Origin: Treponema sp.
Lineage (GTDB): Bacteria; Spirochaetota; Spirochaetia; Treponematales; Breznakiellaceae
DNA length: 23,996 bases
Assembly (NCBI GenBank): GCA_031266695.1
Contig: JAISAK010000236.1
Coordinates: forward strand, 1-23,996
Direction of reading: 5' to 3'
How positions within the stretch are numbered: the first letter of the stretch is position 1; each line of letters starts with the position of its first letter. The position numbers and the translations under genes were made by a program. The notes under the pieces are model-generated. The model was not told where the DNA came from. It was given only the letters and a program-made list of their open reading frames with translations, and did not search any database. This document shows, in pieces, positions 1-6,561 of the stretch.

Positions 1-338
1 GTTGTCAGCCTGTCCATATCGTTTTCTTTTAAAATATATCCCGAGGCGCCGGCCTTAAAAGCCCTGCTTGCGTTGCCGTTCTTATAACGGGAACCGAGTA
101 CAATGAGCGCGGTTAAGGGCGAATTCCTTTTAACAGGCCGGATAATTTCCAGGCTTGCGGCATCGTTCTGTCCCAGGTCCAGAATCTCGATATCCGGCCG
201 AAGATCCATTGCGTATTTCAGAGCATCATACGTGTTACTTCCAAGTCCCACAATCTCAAAATCATTCTGGCTGGACAGGATATTGCTTATCTTTTCCCTG
301 TCCTTTTTCCGCTCACTGATTACGATTATTCGTATCAT
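1..338 (-). CDS. Response regulator receiver domain, partial (C-terminus beyond window)
   Basis: The reverse strand from the ATG at 338 reads without a stop to the window edge (112 codons). It looks like a CheY-like receiver of the NarL/LuxR style: a hydrophobic first strand (MIRIIVIS), a phospho-acceptor candidate Asp54 in the segment PDIEILDLG, and a conserved Lys105 in GASGYILKE. The residues that normally complete the phosphorylation pocket are unusual. The N-terminal acidic pair reads Ser8-Glu9, and the switch Thr/Ser position reads Gly83. An output domain, probably a helix-turn-helix, would lie beyond position 1 and cannot be seen. It is transcribed divergently from the oxidoreductase operon. 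No strong Shine-Dalgarno sequence is visible. The receiver assignment is fairly sure; the target is unknown. Confidence 0.8.
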   Translation of the reverse strand, partial: MIRIIVISERKKDREKISNILSSQNDFEIVGLGSNTYDALKYAMDLRPDIEILDLGQNDAASLEIIRPVKRNSPLTALIVLGSRYKNGNASRAFKAGASGYILKENDMDRLT

Positions 339-374
339 AAATACCTGCCTGCCTAAAGAGGGAGTTCATACTTT

Positions 375-404
375 ACTATATCGATCAAGTTAATAAACAT
401 ACAA
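375..404 (-). promoter_or_regulatory. Candidate promoter of the response regulator gene
   Basis: On the minus strand TTGTAT (399-404) and TATAGT (375-380) are separated by 18 bp, in an AT-rich stretch about 37 bp upstream of the regulator ATG. The match to a sigma-70 consensus is moderate and was made by eye. Confidence 0.35.
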
Positions 405-549
405 TAAAAAGGCAATTTTTGTGTGATATTTATAATACAACCGGGAGCGTAAATTTATCTTCCTATGGCGGTATAGGGGCAGAGTCCCCTTACAAGACGG
501 CGTACTTTTGGGCTGTAGAGATTTTTCTTCTTCTTCGATATACTGGCTT

Positions 550-583
550 TAGGAGTCTGCTGTGCCAGCGCAACAAATTCCTA
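550..583. repeat. Hairpin copy of the TAGGAGTTTGTTGCGC repeat family
   Basis: The left arm 550-565 (TAGGAGTCTGCTGTGC) faces the right arm 568-583, whose reverse complement is TAGGAATTTGTTGCGC. The arms pair at 12 Watson-Crick and 2 G-U positions out of 16, with almost no loop. The same core occurs at 3345-3360 (single, direct) and at 7885-8032 (inverted pair). Whether it is a mobile mini-element, an RNA processing site or a terminator remnant is not known. Confidence 0.6.
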
Positions 584-608
584 GTTTAATTTTTGGAGAG
601 GAAATTTA

Positions 609-839
609 ATGGCCAGGAGAGGAAAAATCGAAATAGATCGCGAGTTGTGCAAAGGCTGTTATCTGTGCCTCCGCGCGTGCCCGGTAAAGGTTTTGGAGGC
701 GGATACGGAACCCAATTCTTCCGGCTCCTACCCCTCAAAAGCCGCGTACCCGGAAAAGTGTATTGCCTGCGGAAACTGCTTTGAGGTGTGTCCGGATGTG
801 TGCATTGAAGTTTTTGAATTGGAAGGGGCGGAAGCATAA
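609..839 (+). CDS. 2-oxoacid:ferredoxin oxidoreductase, delta (ferredoxin) subunit
   Basis: This is a 76-residue dicluster ferredoxin. Two CxxCxxCxxxC motifs are present: Cys14/17/20/24, the last followed by Pro, and Cys51/54/57/61. That is the pattern for two [4Fe-4S] clusters. The pair is separated by a slightly long linker, as in the delta subunits of KorD/VorD/PorD type. In such complexes it passes electrons from the thiamine-bound intermediate to free ferredoxin. The ATG at 609 is preceded by GGAGAGG at a good distance. The stop overlaps the alpha-subunit start (TAATG), showing translational coupling. Operon order delta-alpha-beta-gamma is known for KorDABC/Vor enzymes. Confident for the family; the acid used is not settled. 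Confidence 0.92.
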   Translation: MARRGKIEIDRELCKGCYLCLRACPVKVLEADTEPNSSGSYPSKAAYPEKCIACGNCFEVCPDVCIEVFELEGAEA

Positions 840-2017
840 TGGCAGGTAATAACGAAAAAGTATTAATGAAGGGAAATGAGGCTATTGCCGAGGCGGCGAT
901 TCGGGCGGGCTGCGGCGCTTACTTCGGTTATCCGATTACCCCCCAAAATGAGCTTATCGCTTATATGGCGAAAAATATGCTGGCCCGGAACCGGGTTTTT
1001 ATCCAGGCGGAAAGCGAGACCGCGGCGATTAACATGCTCTACGGCGCTTCCTGCGCGGGCGCCCGGGCAATGACCAGCTCTTCCAGCCCCGGCATCAGTT
1101 TGAAGCAGGAAGGAATCTCCTACGCCGCCGGCGCCGATGTGCCCGCGGTGATTGTGAACGTGGTCCGGGGCGGCCCCGGCCTGGGTTCCATCGCGCCTGC
1201 CCAGAGCGACTACTTTCAGTCCACCCGGGGCGGCGGCCACGGCGATTATTACTCTATCGTTCTTGCCCCCAAAAGCGTTCAGGAATGTGCCGACCTTACC
1301 TATCTGGCTTTTGACCTGGCGGACAAGTACCGCATGCCCGTTATTGTTCTTGCCGACGGGATGATAGGACAGATGATGGAGGGAGTGGTTTTGCCGCCGG
1401 AAAAGGCCCTTTCCGAACTTCCCGAACGGGACTGGATTGTCGGCCGCATGGCCGGGAGAGCGCCGGCCGCGGACTCCGGAAAAAGCGCCGGCGGCGGCAC
1501 GCTTCGTCCCCAGGCGCGCCATATTACCTCACTAAACCTGATCCCCGAAAAACTGGAAGAAAAAACCCTGTCCCGCTACGCCGGATATGACGCAATAAAA
1601 AGCGCTGAAATCCGCTATGAAGAAGTCGGCTGCGACGACGCCGATCTTGTTCTGGCGGCCTACGGCACGTCGGCGCGGGTGTGTCTTGGCGCGCGAATGC
1701 TCGCCGAAAAAGAGGGGATTCGGCTGGGCCTTTTCAGGCCCATCACCCTCTGGCCTTTTCCCTACGAGGCCCTGGGAAAGATAGCCCTGCGGGGCAAGCC
1801 CATTCTTACCGTTGAGATGAGCCTGGGGCAGCTTGTTGACGATGTGAAGCTTTCGGTCTTTGAGGCCCTTTCCGGCGGCGGGACGGACGCGCAAAGGGGC
1901 GCACCCGGCTCTGTTCCGGCCGTACACCTTCTTGGTCACTCCGGCGGCGTCATCCCAACAGAGGAAGAGGTTTTCGCAAAGGCATTACAGATATACAAGG
2001 CAGGAAAAAAAGCATGA
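839..2017 (+). CDS. 2-oxoacid:ferredoxin oxidoreductase, alpha subunit (KorA/VorB type)
   Basis: This 392-residue protein carries the pyrimidine-side thiamine-diphosphate domain of the POR family. The signature YPITPQNE (31-38) lies near the N-terminus. It is followed by the conserved glutamate region (QAESETAAINMLYGAS) and the TSSSSPGISL stretch. A C-terminal transketolase-like domain begins after about residue 225. A short Gly/Ala/Ser-rich linker (about 205-225) joins the two halves. It would pair with the beta subunit to oxidatively decarboxylate a 2-oxoacid to acyl-CoA with reduction of ferredoxin, in the cytoplasm. The start overlaps the ferredoxin stop by one base and the end overlaps the beta start by four (ATGA). 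Family members act on 2-oxoglutarate or on branched-chain 2-oxoacids, and sequence reading alone does not choose between them. Confidence 0.92.
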   Translation: MAGNNEKVLMKGNEAIAEAAIRAGCGAYFGYPITPQNELIAYMAKNMLARNRVFIQAESETAAINMLYGASCAGARAMTSSSSPGISLKQEGISYAAGADVPAVIVNVVRGGPGLGSIAPAQSDYFQSTRGGGHGDYYSIVLAPKSVQECADLTYLAFDLADKYRMPVIVLADGMIGQMMEGVVLPPEKALSELPERDWIVGRMAGRAPAADSGKSAGGGTLRPQARHITSLNLIPEKLEEKTLSRYAGYDAIKSAEIRYEEVGCDDADLVLAAYGTSARVCLGARMLAEKEGIRLGLFRPITLWPFPYEALGKIALRGKPILTVEMSLGQLVDDVKLSVFEALSGGGTDAQRGAPGSVPAVHLLGHSGGVIPTEEEVFAKALQIYKAGKKA

Positions 2018-2817
2018 AAAAGTTATATGGATACCCTGACAGTTTGTACAGGACTCCCACCAAGTACTGCGGCGGCTGTGGGCACGGAATAATTCATCGG
2101 CTTATTACCGGCCTTATCGACGAGATGGGACTGCGGGAGCGGGCGATTATCACAAATCCCGTGGGCTGCGCCATTTGGGCGGATCTGTACTTCGATTTTG
2201 ATTCCGTGCAGCCCCCCCACGGCAGGACCCCCGCCGCGGCAACCGGGGTCAAGCGCATACTTCCGGATCATCTGGTTATCTGTTACCAGGGCGACGGGGA
2301 TATGGCGGCCATTGGTACGGCGGAGATGATCCACGCGGCAAACCGGGGCGAAAAGTTCACCACGATTTTCGTCAATAACGCCATTTACGGTATGACCGGC
2401 GGCCAAATGGCGCCCACCACTTTGGTCGGGCAGAAAGCCGTTACCGCCCCCCTGGGCAGAGACCCCGGCGAGGCCGGTATGGGCTACCCCATCCGGGTTT
2501 CGGAGCTTCTTTCCACGCTGGACGGAACCCGTTATATAGCAAGGGGGGCGGTGAACAACGCGGCCAATATCCGAAAAACCCGCCGGTATATAAAAACGGC
2601 CTTTGAAGCCCAGATGGCCGGAATTGGTTTTTCCCTGGTGGAGATCCTTTCACCCTGTCCGACCAACTGGAGCATGGAGCCGGCGGACGCGGTGGACTGG
2701 CTGGAAAAAAATATGATTCCCGTTTTTCCGCTGGGCGAGATTAAAAACACCCTGGGCGCCGGCAGCGAAGCAAAACCCGCCGCGGCCCGGGTCGCGAAAC
2801 TTGGGGGGGCCGCATGA
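2014..2817 (+). CDS. 2-oxoacid:ferredoxin oxidoreductase, beta subunit (TPP-binding)
   Basis: This 267-residue protein is the catalytic thiamine-diphosphate subunit. The GDGD motif at 93-96, followed by the Asn pair at 121-122 (FVNNAIYGMTGGQ), is the metal-pyrophosphate binding signature. The N-terminal KYCGGCGHG (Cys19, Cys22) and SPCPTNW near Cys215 are the cysteine positions expected for the cluster carried by beta subunits. The length is normal for KorB/VorA-type proteins, shorter than the pyruvate enzyme's beta subunit. It overlaps the alpha stop and the gamma start by ATGA junctions, so the four proteins are probably made in equal amounts. Confidence 0.93.
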   Translation: MKKLYGYPDSLYRTPTKYCGGCGHGIIHRLITGLIDEMGLRERAIITNPVGCAIWADLYFDFDSVQPPHGRTPAAATGVKRILPDHLVICYQGDGDMAAIGTAEMIHAANRGEKFTTIFVNNAIYGMTGGQMAPTTLVGQKAVTAPLGRDPGEAGMGYPIRVSELLSTLDGTRYIARGAVNNAANIRKTRRYIKTAFEAQMAGIGFSLVEILSPCPTNWSMEPADAVDWLEKNMIPVFPLGEIKNTLGAGSEAKPAAARVAKLGGAA

Positions 2818-3347
2818 CGGAAAAGAGTTTTTTTGCCGGTTTTGGCGGCCAGGGAATAGTTTCCCTGGGGCAAATTTGGGTGTACTGCGCCATGAAGGAA
2901 GGCAAAAACGTCACTTTCTTCCCTTATTACGGGGCGGAGAAAAGGGGCGGCATAGCCAGGGCCAGCGTTATCGTATCCGATGAAGAAATCGCCAGCCCCC
3001 TGGTTACTACGCCGGATTCCGCCCTGGTAATGAACAGTGACTCTCTTCCCCTCTGCGAGGGAATCCTCAAAAAAGGCGGGCTTATGCTGATAAATTCCAG
3101 CCTGGTAAAGGAAAATCCCCGGCGAAGCGACCTTAAAACGGTGAAAATTGAGGCTTCGGGCCTTGCGGAAAAAATAGGAAACATCCGTTTTTCCAATATG
3201 ATAGCCCTGGGAGCTATGGCAAAGCTTACCGGCGCCCTTTCTATCGACGACATCGAGGGAATTTTGAAGAAATTCTTTTCCCCCGACAAACATCGTTTTA
3301 TTCCCATGAATGTCGAGGCCATCCAAGCCGGGTTTAATGCCGTTTAG
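2814..3347 (+). CDS. 2-oxoacid:ferredoxin oxidoreductase, gamma subunit
   Basis: This 177-residue protein has the POR gamma domain. The start SFFAGFGGQGIVSLGQ contains the glycine-rich turn (GFGGQG), and the FPYYGAEKRGGIARASV segment is typical for the subunit that binds the CoA side. It is the last gene of the four-gene operon and starts within the beta stop (ATGA). Its TAG stop at 3345-3347 lies inside a copy of the TAGGAGTTTGTTGCGC repeat. No clear terminator follows, so read-through into the peptidase gene is possible. Confidence 0.92.
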   Translation: MTEKSFFAGFGGQGIVSLGQIWVYCAMKEGKNVTFFPYYGAEKRGGIARASVIVSDEEIASPLVTTPDSALVMNSDSLPLCEGILKKGGLMLINSSLVKENPRRSDLKTVKIEASGLAEKIGNIRFSNMIALGAMAKLTGALSIDDIEGILKKFFSPDKHRFIPMNVEAIQAGFNAV

Positions 3348-3366
3348 GAGTTTGTTGCGCTTCACG
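3345..3366 (+). repeat. Single copy of the TAGGAGTTTGTTGCGC repeat, carrying a stop codon
   Basis: The sequence TAGGAGTTTGTTGCGC followed by TTCACG begins with the TAG stop of the gamma subunit. It matches the repeat at 550-583 and at 7885-8032, including the flanking TTC. No inverted partner was found downstream before the peptidase gene. Confidence 0.6.
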
Positions 3367-3472
3367 CATTTTGAACTTTTGAAAAACGTCGAATTTGCCG
3401 ATAGTAGAAAGATGTTATACACTGTAGTTAATCCCGGCGGAGAGGGTGAATACGTAATTTCAAACATGCCGA

Positions 3473-3501
3473 TTGACGTTTTATTTGAAGTTTGATAAAC
3501 T
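3473..3501 (+). promoter_or_regulatory. Candidate promoter for the peptidase-bactofilin cluster
   Basis: TTGACG (3473-3478) and TAAACT (3496-3501) are separated by 17 bp, about 40 bp before the peptidase start. The -35 matches the consensus at five of six bases, the -10 at four. It would give a short leader with the AAGGAG site at 3530-3535. Confidence 0.45.
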
Positions 3502-3541
3502 TAAAGATAATTTTAATTAGAGCCGGTTCAAGGAGTGAATT

Positions 3542-4570
3542 TTGGCCTCGGTTCACGAGTATAAACGTTTTGAGAATAATATTGTCCAAAAAGTGAAACA
3601 TACCGCCGCCGCTGTAACCCGCGGAGCGGCAGGTTTTTTCAAGGCCCTGGGATATTTTCTCATCCGGCCTTATACAGTGGTTTTAGTACCTCATTCCGAG
3701 AAGAAGGTTTATAATCTTCATATTACTGTTCTTTCAATCTGCTGTTTCCTGCTGGTGGTGGTAGGCCTTGTGGGGGCTTTTTTCTGGTACGGTGCTTCCT
3801 ATAACAGTACCCGTAATGTCCTTGCCAGCAAAGACGGCCGTCTCAAGGATGTTCAGGCCAGTCTGGATCAACTGCGGGACGAAACAACCCGGCTGCTGCG
3901 GGAAGCCAGGGGTTTCGAGACAGCCCTTGAGGGCACTTTGTCCGCGCTGGGCGCGGATTTCATGGATAAAAATCCTTCCGCTTCGGGAGATTTAAGTTCC
4001 TTCTTTGATATTCGGGAAACTCCGGAAGGGCTGCTGCGGGAAGTTGACGATGTACGCCGTCTTTCAAGCTATCTTGCTTCGGCGGTGGAACCGGTTAAAG
4101 AAATCGGCACCCTGTTGGATTCGCAAAGCGCGCTTCTTACGGAGATACCCAGCATTTGGCCTATCAGGGGCGGCATTGGGCATATTTCCATGTTTTTCGG
4201 CCAGAACGAGAACCCCTTCAGCGGCCAGTATTACATTCACAAAGGCATCGATCTTTCCACCTACCGTTCCGGGGATCCGGTTGTCGCTACGGCCGACGGA
4301 CAGGTTGTTACCATAGATTACGATGAGGGGTTTGGGAATTACGTCATTATCAAGCACAAGCATGGATATTACACCCGTTACGCCCATCTGCTTTCTTCCC
4401 GGGTTAAGGTTGGCCAGCGGGTTCAGCAAAACGAGGTGATTGGGTATATCGGTAATACCGGTCTTTCCACCGGCCCGCATCTGCATTATGAGGTTCATAT
4501 CGGTTCCGATGTTGTGGATCCCTACAAATACATAAACATCCGGTCAAGTATTGCCAAAAATGCCCGTTAG
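3542..4570 (+). CDS. Membrane-anchored M23 (LytM/DD-endopeptidase type) peptidase
   Basis: This 342-residue protein starts at TTG. The start is chosen because AAGGAG (3530-3535) sits six bases upstream. One membrane segment at about residues 59-83 is followed by a probable coiled coil (about 95-130). The C-terminal M23 domain spans about 205-335. The metal ligands are intact: His233 and Asp237 in HKGIDLS, and His315 in GPHLHYE. The expected catalytic histidines are also present (His282 in RYAHL, His313). It should therefore be an active zinc endopeptidase cutting peptidoglycan cross-links on the outer face of the inner membrane. Next to it lies a bactofilin gene, a pairing known in several bacteria where bactofilins position M23 enzymes to control cell shape. 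Confidence 0.93.
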   Translation: MASVHEYKRFENNIVQKVKHTAAAVTRGAAGFFKALGYFLIRPYTVVLVPHSEKKVYNLHITVLSICCFLLVVVGLVGAFFWYGASYNSTRNVLASKDGRLKDVQASLDQLRDETTRLLREARGFETALEGTLSALGADFMDKNPSASGDLSSFFDIRETPEGLLREVDDVRRLSSYLASAVEPVKEIGTLLDSQSALLTEIPSIWPIRGGIGHISMFFGQNENPFSGQYYIHKGIDLSTYRSGDPVVATADGQVVTIDYDEGFGNYVIIKHKHGYYTRYAHLLSSRVKVGQRVQQNEVIGYIGNTGLSTGPHLHYEVHIGSDVVDPYKYINIRSSIAKNAR

Positions 4571-4600
4571 ATGTTGAAGGCTTAAAGGTTCGAGGCCGTC

Positions 4601-5032
4601 ATGTCCTCCGGCAAACACGAAGATTTCTCAATCAACACTATTATCGGCCCCAATACCAGTGTTAAAGGAGATATTGAAACCGGCGGTTTTACCCGCGTTG
4701 ACGGCAGCATTTTGGGAAATGTTATCGCCAGGGGCAGAGTGGTAATCGGCGAGTTCGCCCGGATGAAAAGCAATGTATCCGGCACTTCCATTACCATCGG
4801 CGGGGTGGTTTACGGCAACGTGATTGCCAGCGAGCGGCTGGTGATCCTTTCCACCGCGCTTGTGCTTGGGGACATTATCACCCGCCGTATTCAGGCGGAC
4901 GAGGGCTGCCTTGTCCACGGCAAAGTATCGGTATGTACCGACGAGGCAAGCTGGAACAAGGCCCTGTCGGAACACCGGGACGCCCAGGGCATCAAATCCG
5001 CGCTGCCCGTGTTTTCGAAAAATCATGGCTAA
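4601..5032 (+). CDS. Bactofilin (polymer-forming cytoskeletal protein)
   Basis: This 143-residue protein is one DUF583/bactofilin domain (about 10-120). It is a series of short repeats with alternating hydrophobic residues and Gly/Asn turns (for example VKGDIETGGFTRVDGSILGN), expected to fold as a right-handed beta-helix that polymerises without nucleotide. There is no membrane segment. It begins 30 bases after the M23 peptidase gene, and its last codons overlap the start of the YaaR-like gene by eight bases. The likely role is a membrane-associated scaffold that localises the neighbouring peptidase. The family is confident; the particular cell structure is unknown. Confidence 0.9.
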   Translation: MSSGKHEDFSINTIIGPNTSVKGDIETGGFTRVDGSILGNVIARGRVVIGEFARMKSNVSGTSITIGGVVYGNVIASERLVILSTALVLGDIITRRIQADEGCLVHGKVSVCTDEASWNKALSEHRDAQGIKSALPVFSKNHG

Positions 5033-5546
5033 GATTGATCCGTCCGATGTTTCTTCTTTCTACATGAACCCTTCCGCCTATTCACAGGTAAAGGAAGAAG
5101 CCAAAAAAACCAGAGGCCGGGGCGTCCGGCGCAGCGGTGAACCCGGTTTTTCGGAAATTTTTGAAAATATCCGGGGCAAAACCGCCGATGAATTGGGCCC
5201 CCTGCGGAATCTGCCTGCTTCGGAGGAGGCGGTCAGCTTTCTTATGGACGAAGTCAGAAGCGCCGGCGATATTCTGAAGGATCACCCTCTGCCCGATAAA
5301 ATCCTCCGTTATAAACAGGCTGTACGGAATTTTATGCATTATGTGGTAGAAAACAGCTATGAGATTCACAGTTCAACCACAATACTGCGGATACGAAAAG
5401 AACTAAAGCCCAATGTAACGGTACAGGTTGTTGACAAAAAACTTGAAGATCTGGCCGCTATGCTGCTTACCGGCCAGATGAGTCAGTTGAAGCTTGCGGC
5501 GAGCCTTGAGGAAATTAATGGTCTTCTGGTAGACTTGCTGCAATAA
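5025..5546 (+). CDS. YaaR-family protein (DUF327)
   Basis: This 173-residue protein begins at ATG 5025 inside the bactofilin stop region. A longer in-frame start at 4860 would run through most of the bactofilin gene and is rejected. The sequence is mostly helical and charged, with FMHYVVENSYEIH and a late Leu-rich segment (LEDLAAMLLTGQMSQLKLAASLEEINGLLVDLLQ), as in YaaR/DUF327 proteins. The function of this family is not established. In Bacillus the yaaR gene lies two genes upstream of yaaT with holB between them. Here the PSP1/YaaT-like gene follows directly, supporting the family call. A hairpin separates the two. Confidence 0.75.
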   Translation: MAKIDPSDVSSFYMNPSAYSQVKEEAKKTRGRGVRRSGEPGFSEIFENIRGKTADELGPLRNLPASEEAVSFLMDEVRSAGDILKDHPLPDKILRYKQAVRNFMHYVVENSYEIHSSTTILRIRKELKPNVTVQVVDKKLEDLAAMLLTGQMSQLKLAASLEEINGLLVDLLQ

Positions 5547-5551
5547 GGATA

Positions 5552-5579
5552 TCTCTAAAAACCGCCTGGTTTTTAGAGA
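5552..5579 (+). terminator. Perfect 12-bp hairpin between yaaR-like and PSP1 genes
   Basis: TCTCTAAAAACC (5552-5563) and its exact complement (5568-5579) enclose the loop GCCT. Only a short T-run follows, so it may be an attenuator or a partial terminator, not a full stop. It could also act as an RNA-stability element. It begins five bases after the YaaR-like stop. Confidence 0.55.
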
Positions 5580-5606
5580 GTTTTGAAAAAATTTTACGGA
5601 GTTACA

Positions 5607-6557
5607 ATGAACAATTCCGACGAATATGAAAACATAGATGATGAAGATATTTCCGCTCTGGAGGACAGCCCCGGCGAGGAGGAGATGGATGACATCATTA
5701 CCGGCGCCGGGATCGAATCCCTTTCCCCTGATATGCCTATTTACCGTCTTAGGCTTTTTTACTCCCAGGAGACCTTTCTTGCCGTCTACAAGGGCGATGC
5801 CCTCAGCCCTCATACAATGGTAATTGTGCCTACCCGTTACGGCAAGGATCTGGCGCAGGTTATCGGGAAGGTAACGGGAAGCGGGATTCCGTCGATTCAG
5901 GAAATTGCCTGGATTGAACGGCCCGCCGCAAAGGAAGATCTTGAAAAAGCCAAAAGCAATCATAATCTTGAGCGGGAGGCTTTTCGGATCTGCAAGCAAA
6001 AGATCGAGAATCACAAGCTGGAGATGAAGCTGGTTCTGGTTCACTATCTTCTTGAGGAAACGAAGATCCTCTTTTTCTTTACCGCGGAAAACCGGGTTGA
6101 CTTTCGGGAGCTGGTGAAAGATCTGGTAAGCGTGTTTAAAACCCGCATTGAACTGCGTCAGATCGGCGTCCGTGACGAAGCGCGCGTAACAGGGGGGCTT
6201 GGCGTTTGCGGCCGGGGTTGTTGCTGCCACATGGTTTCGGACAAGCTCCGGCCGGTTTCGATTAAAATGGCCAAGGATCAAAACCTTTCTCTTAATTCCA
6301 TGAAAATTTCCGGCCCCTGCGGCCGGCTTCTTTGCTGCCTTTCCTACGAGTACAGCTTCTACAGCGAACAGCGGCGGCTTATTCCCCAGGAAGGTTCCCG
6401 GATCAGTCATGGGGACGCGGTGTGGAAAGTTACCGAAGTGAATGTGGTGACAGGCCAGCTTAAGCTCGGCTCCGACGACGGCCGGCTGATTACGGTATCG
6501 GCGGAACAGTTTGAACGGGTGGAGAATCGCTGGCGGATTAAAGGCGGAATAAACTGA
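5607..6557 (+). CDS. PSP1 domain protein, RicT/YaaT-like
   Basis: The ATG at 5607 is chosen because CGGAG lies five bases before it. A TTG start at 5583 is possible but lacks a ribosome site. The 316-residue protein has an acidic N-terminus (about 1-45) and then the PSP1 domain. The cysteine-rich core is clear: GVCGRGCCCHMV (Cys201, 205, 206, 207) and GPCGRLLCCLSYE (Cys238, 243, 244), around the conserved RPVSIKMAKDQNLSLN. In Bacillus, RicT (YaaT) joins RicA and RicF in a complex that binds [4Fe-4S] clusters and modulates RNase Y-dependent mRNA maturation. Those partners are not in the window. Here the motif reads CGRGCCC where CGRxLCC would be usual. Confidence 0.88.
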   Translation: MNNSDEYENIDDEDISALEDSPGEEEMDDIITGAGIESLSPDMPIYRLRLFYSQETFLAVYKGDALSPHTMVIVPTRYGKDLAQVIGKVTGSGIPSIQEIAWIERPAAKEDLEKAKSNHNLEREAFRICKQKIENHKLEMKLVLVHYLLEETKILFFFTAENRVDFRELVKDLVSVFKTRIELRQIGVRDEARVTGGLGVCGRGCCCHMVSDKLRPVSIKMAKDQNLSLNSMKISGPCGRLLCCLSYEYSFYSEQRRLIPQEGSRISHGDAVWKVTEVNVVTGQLKLGSDDGRLITVSAEQFERVENRWRIKGGIN

Positions 6558-6561
6558 AATT

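Larger units (their letters stand above)
339..608. other. Divergent intergenic region, structured leader of the oxidoreductase operon
   Basis: This 270-bp gap separates two divergent units. It holds a TATAAT at 431-436 on the plus strand without a convincing -35 partner. Next come two short inverted repeats around 463-494: CCTAT/ATAGG, then GGGG/CCCC around CAGAGT. The 34-bp hairpin repeat at 550-583 follows. The Shine-Dalgarno GGAGAGG of the first operon gene lies at its end. The small inverted repeats could fold in an mRNA leader, but I recognise no known riboswitch. An ATG-initiated reading frame at 103-393 in this area is a shadow of the regulator gene. Confidence 0.4.

Noticed and set aside
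3310..3495. 61-codon reading frame overlapping the end of the gamma subunit
   Set aside because: It lies partly in another frame of a real gene and runs through a repeat and a candidate promoter. No ribosome site or recognisable protein feature is seen.
4860..5024. Upstream extension of the YaaR-like gene
   Set aside because: The added residues are Arg- and Thr-rich shadow translation of the bactofilin gene. The ATG at 5025 gives a normal YaaR length.
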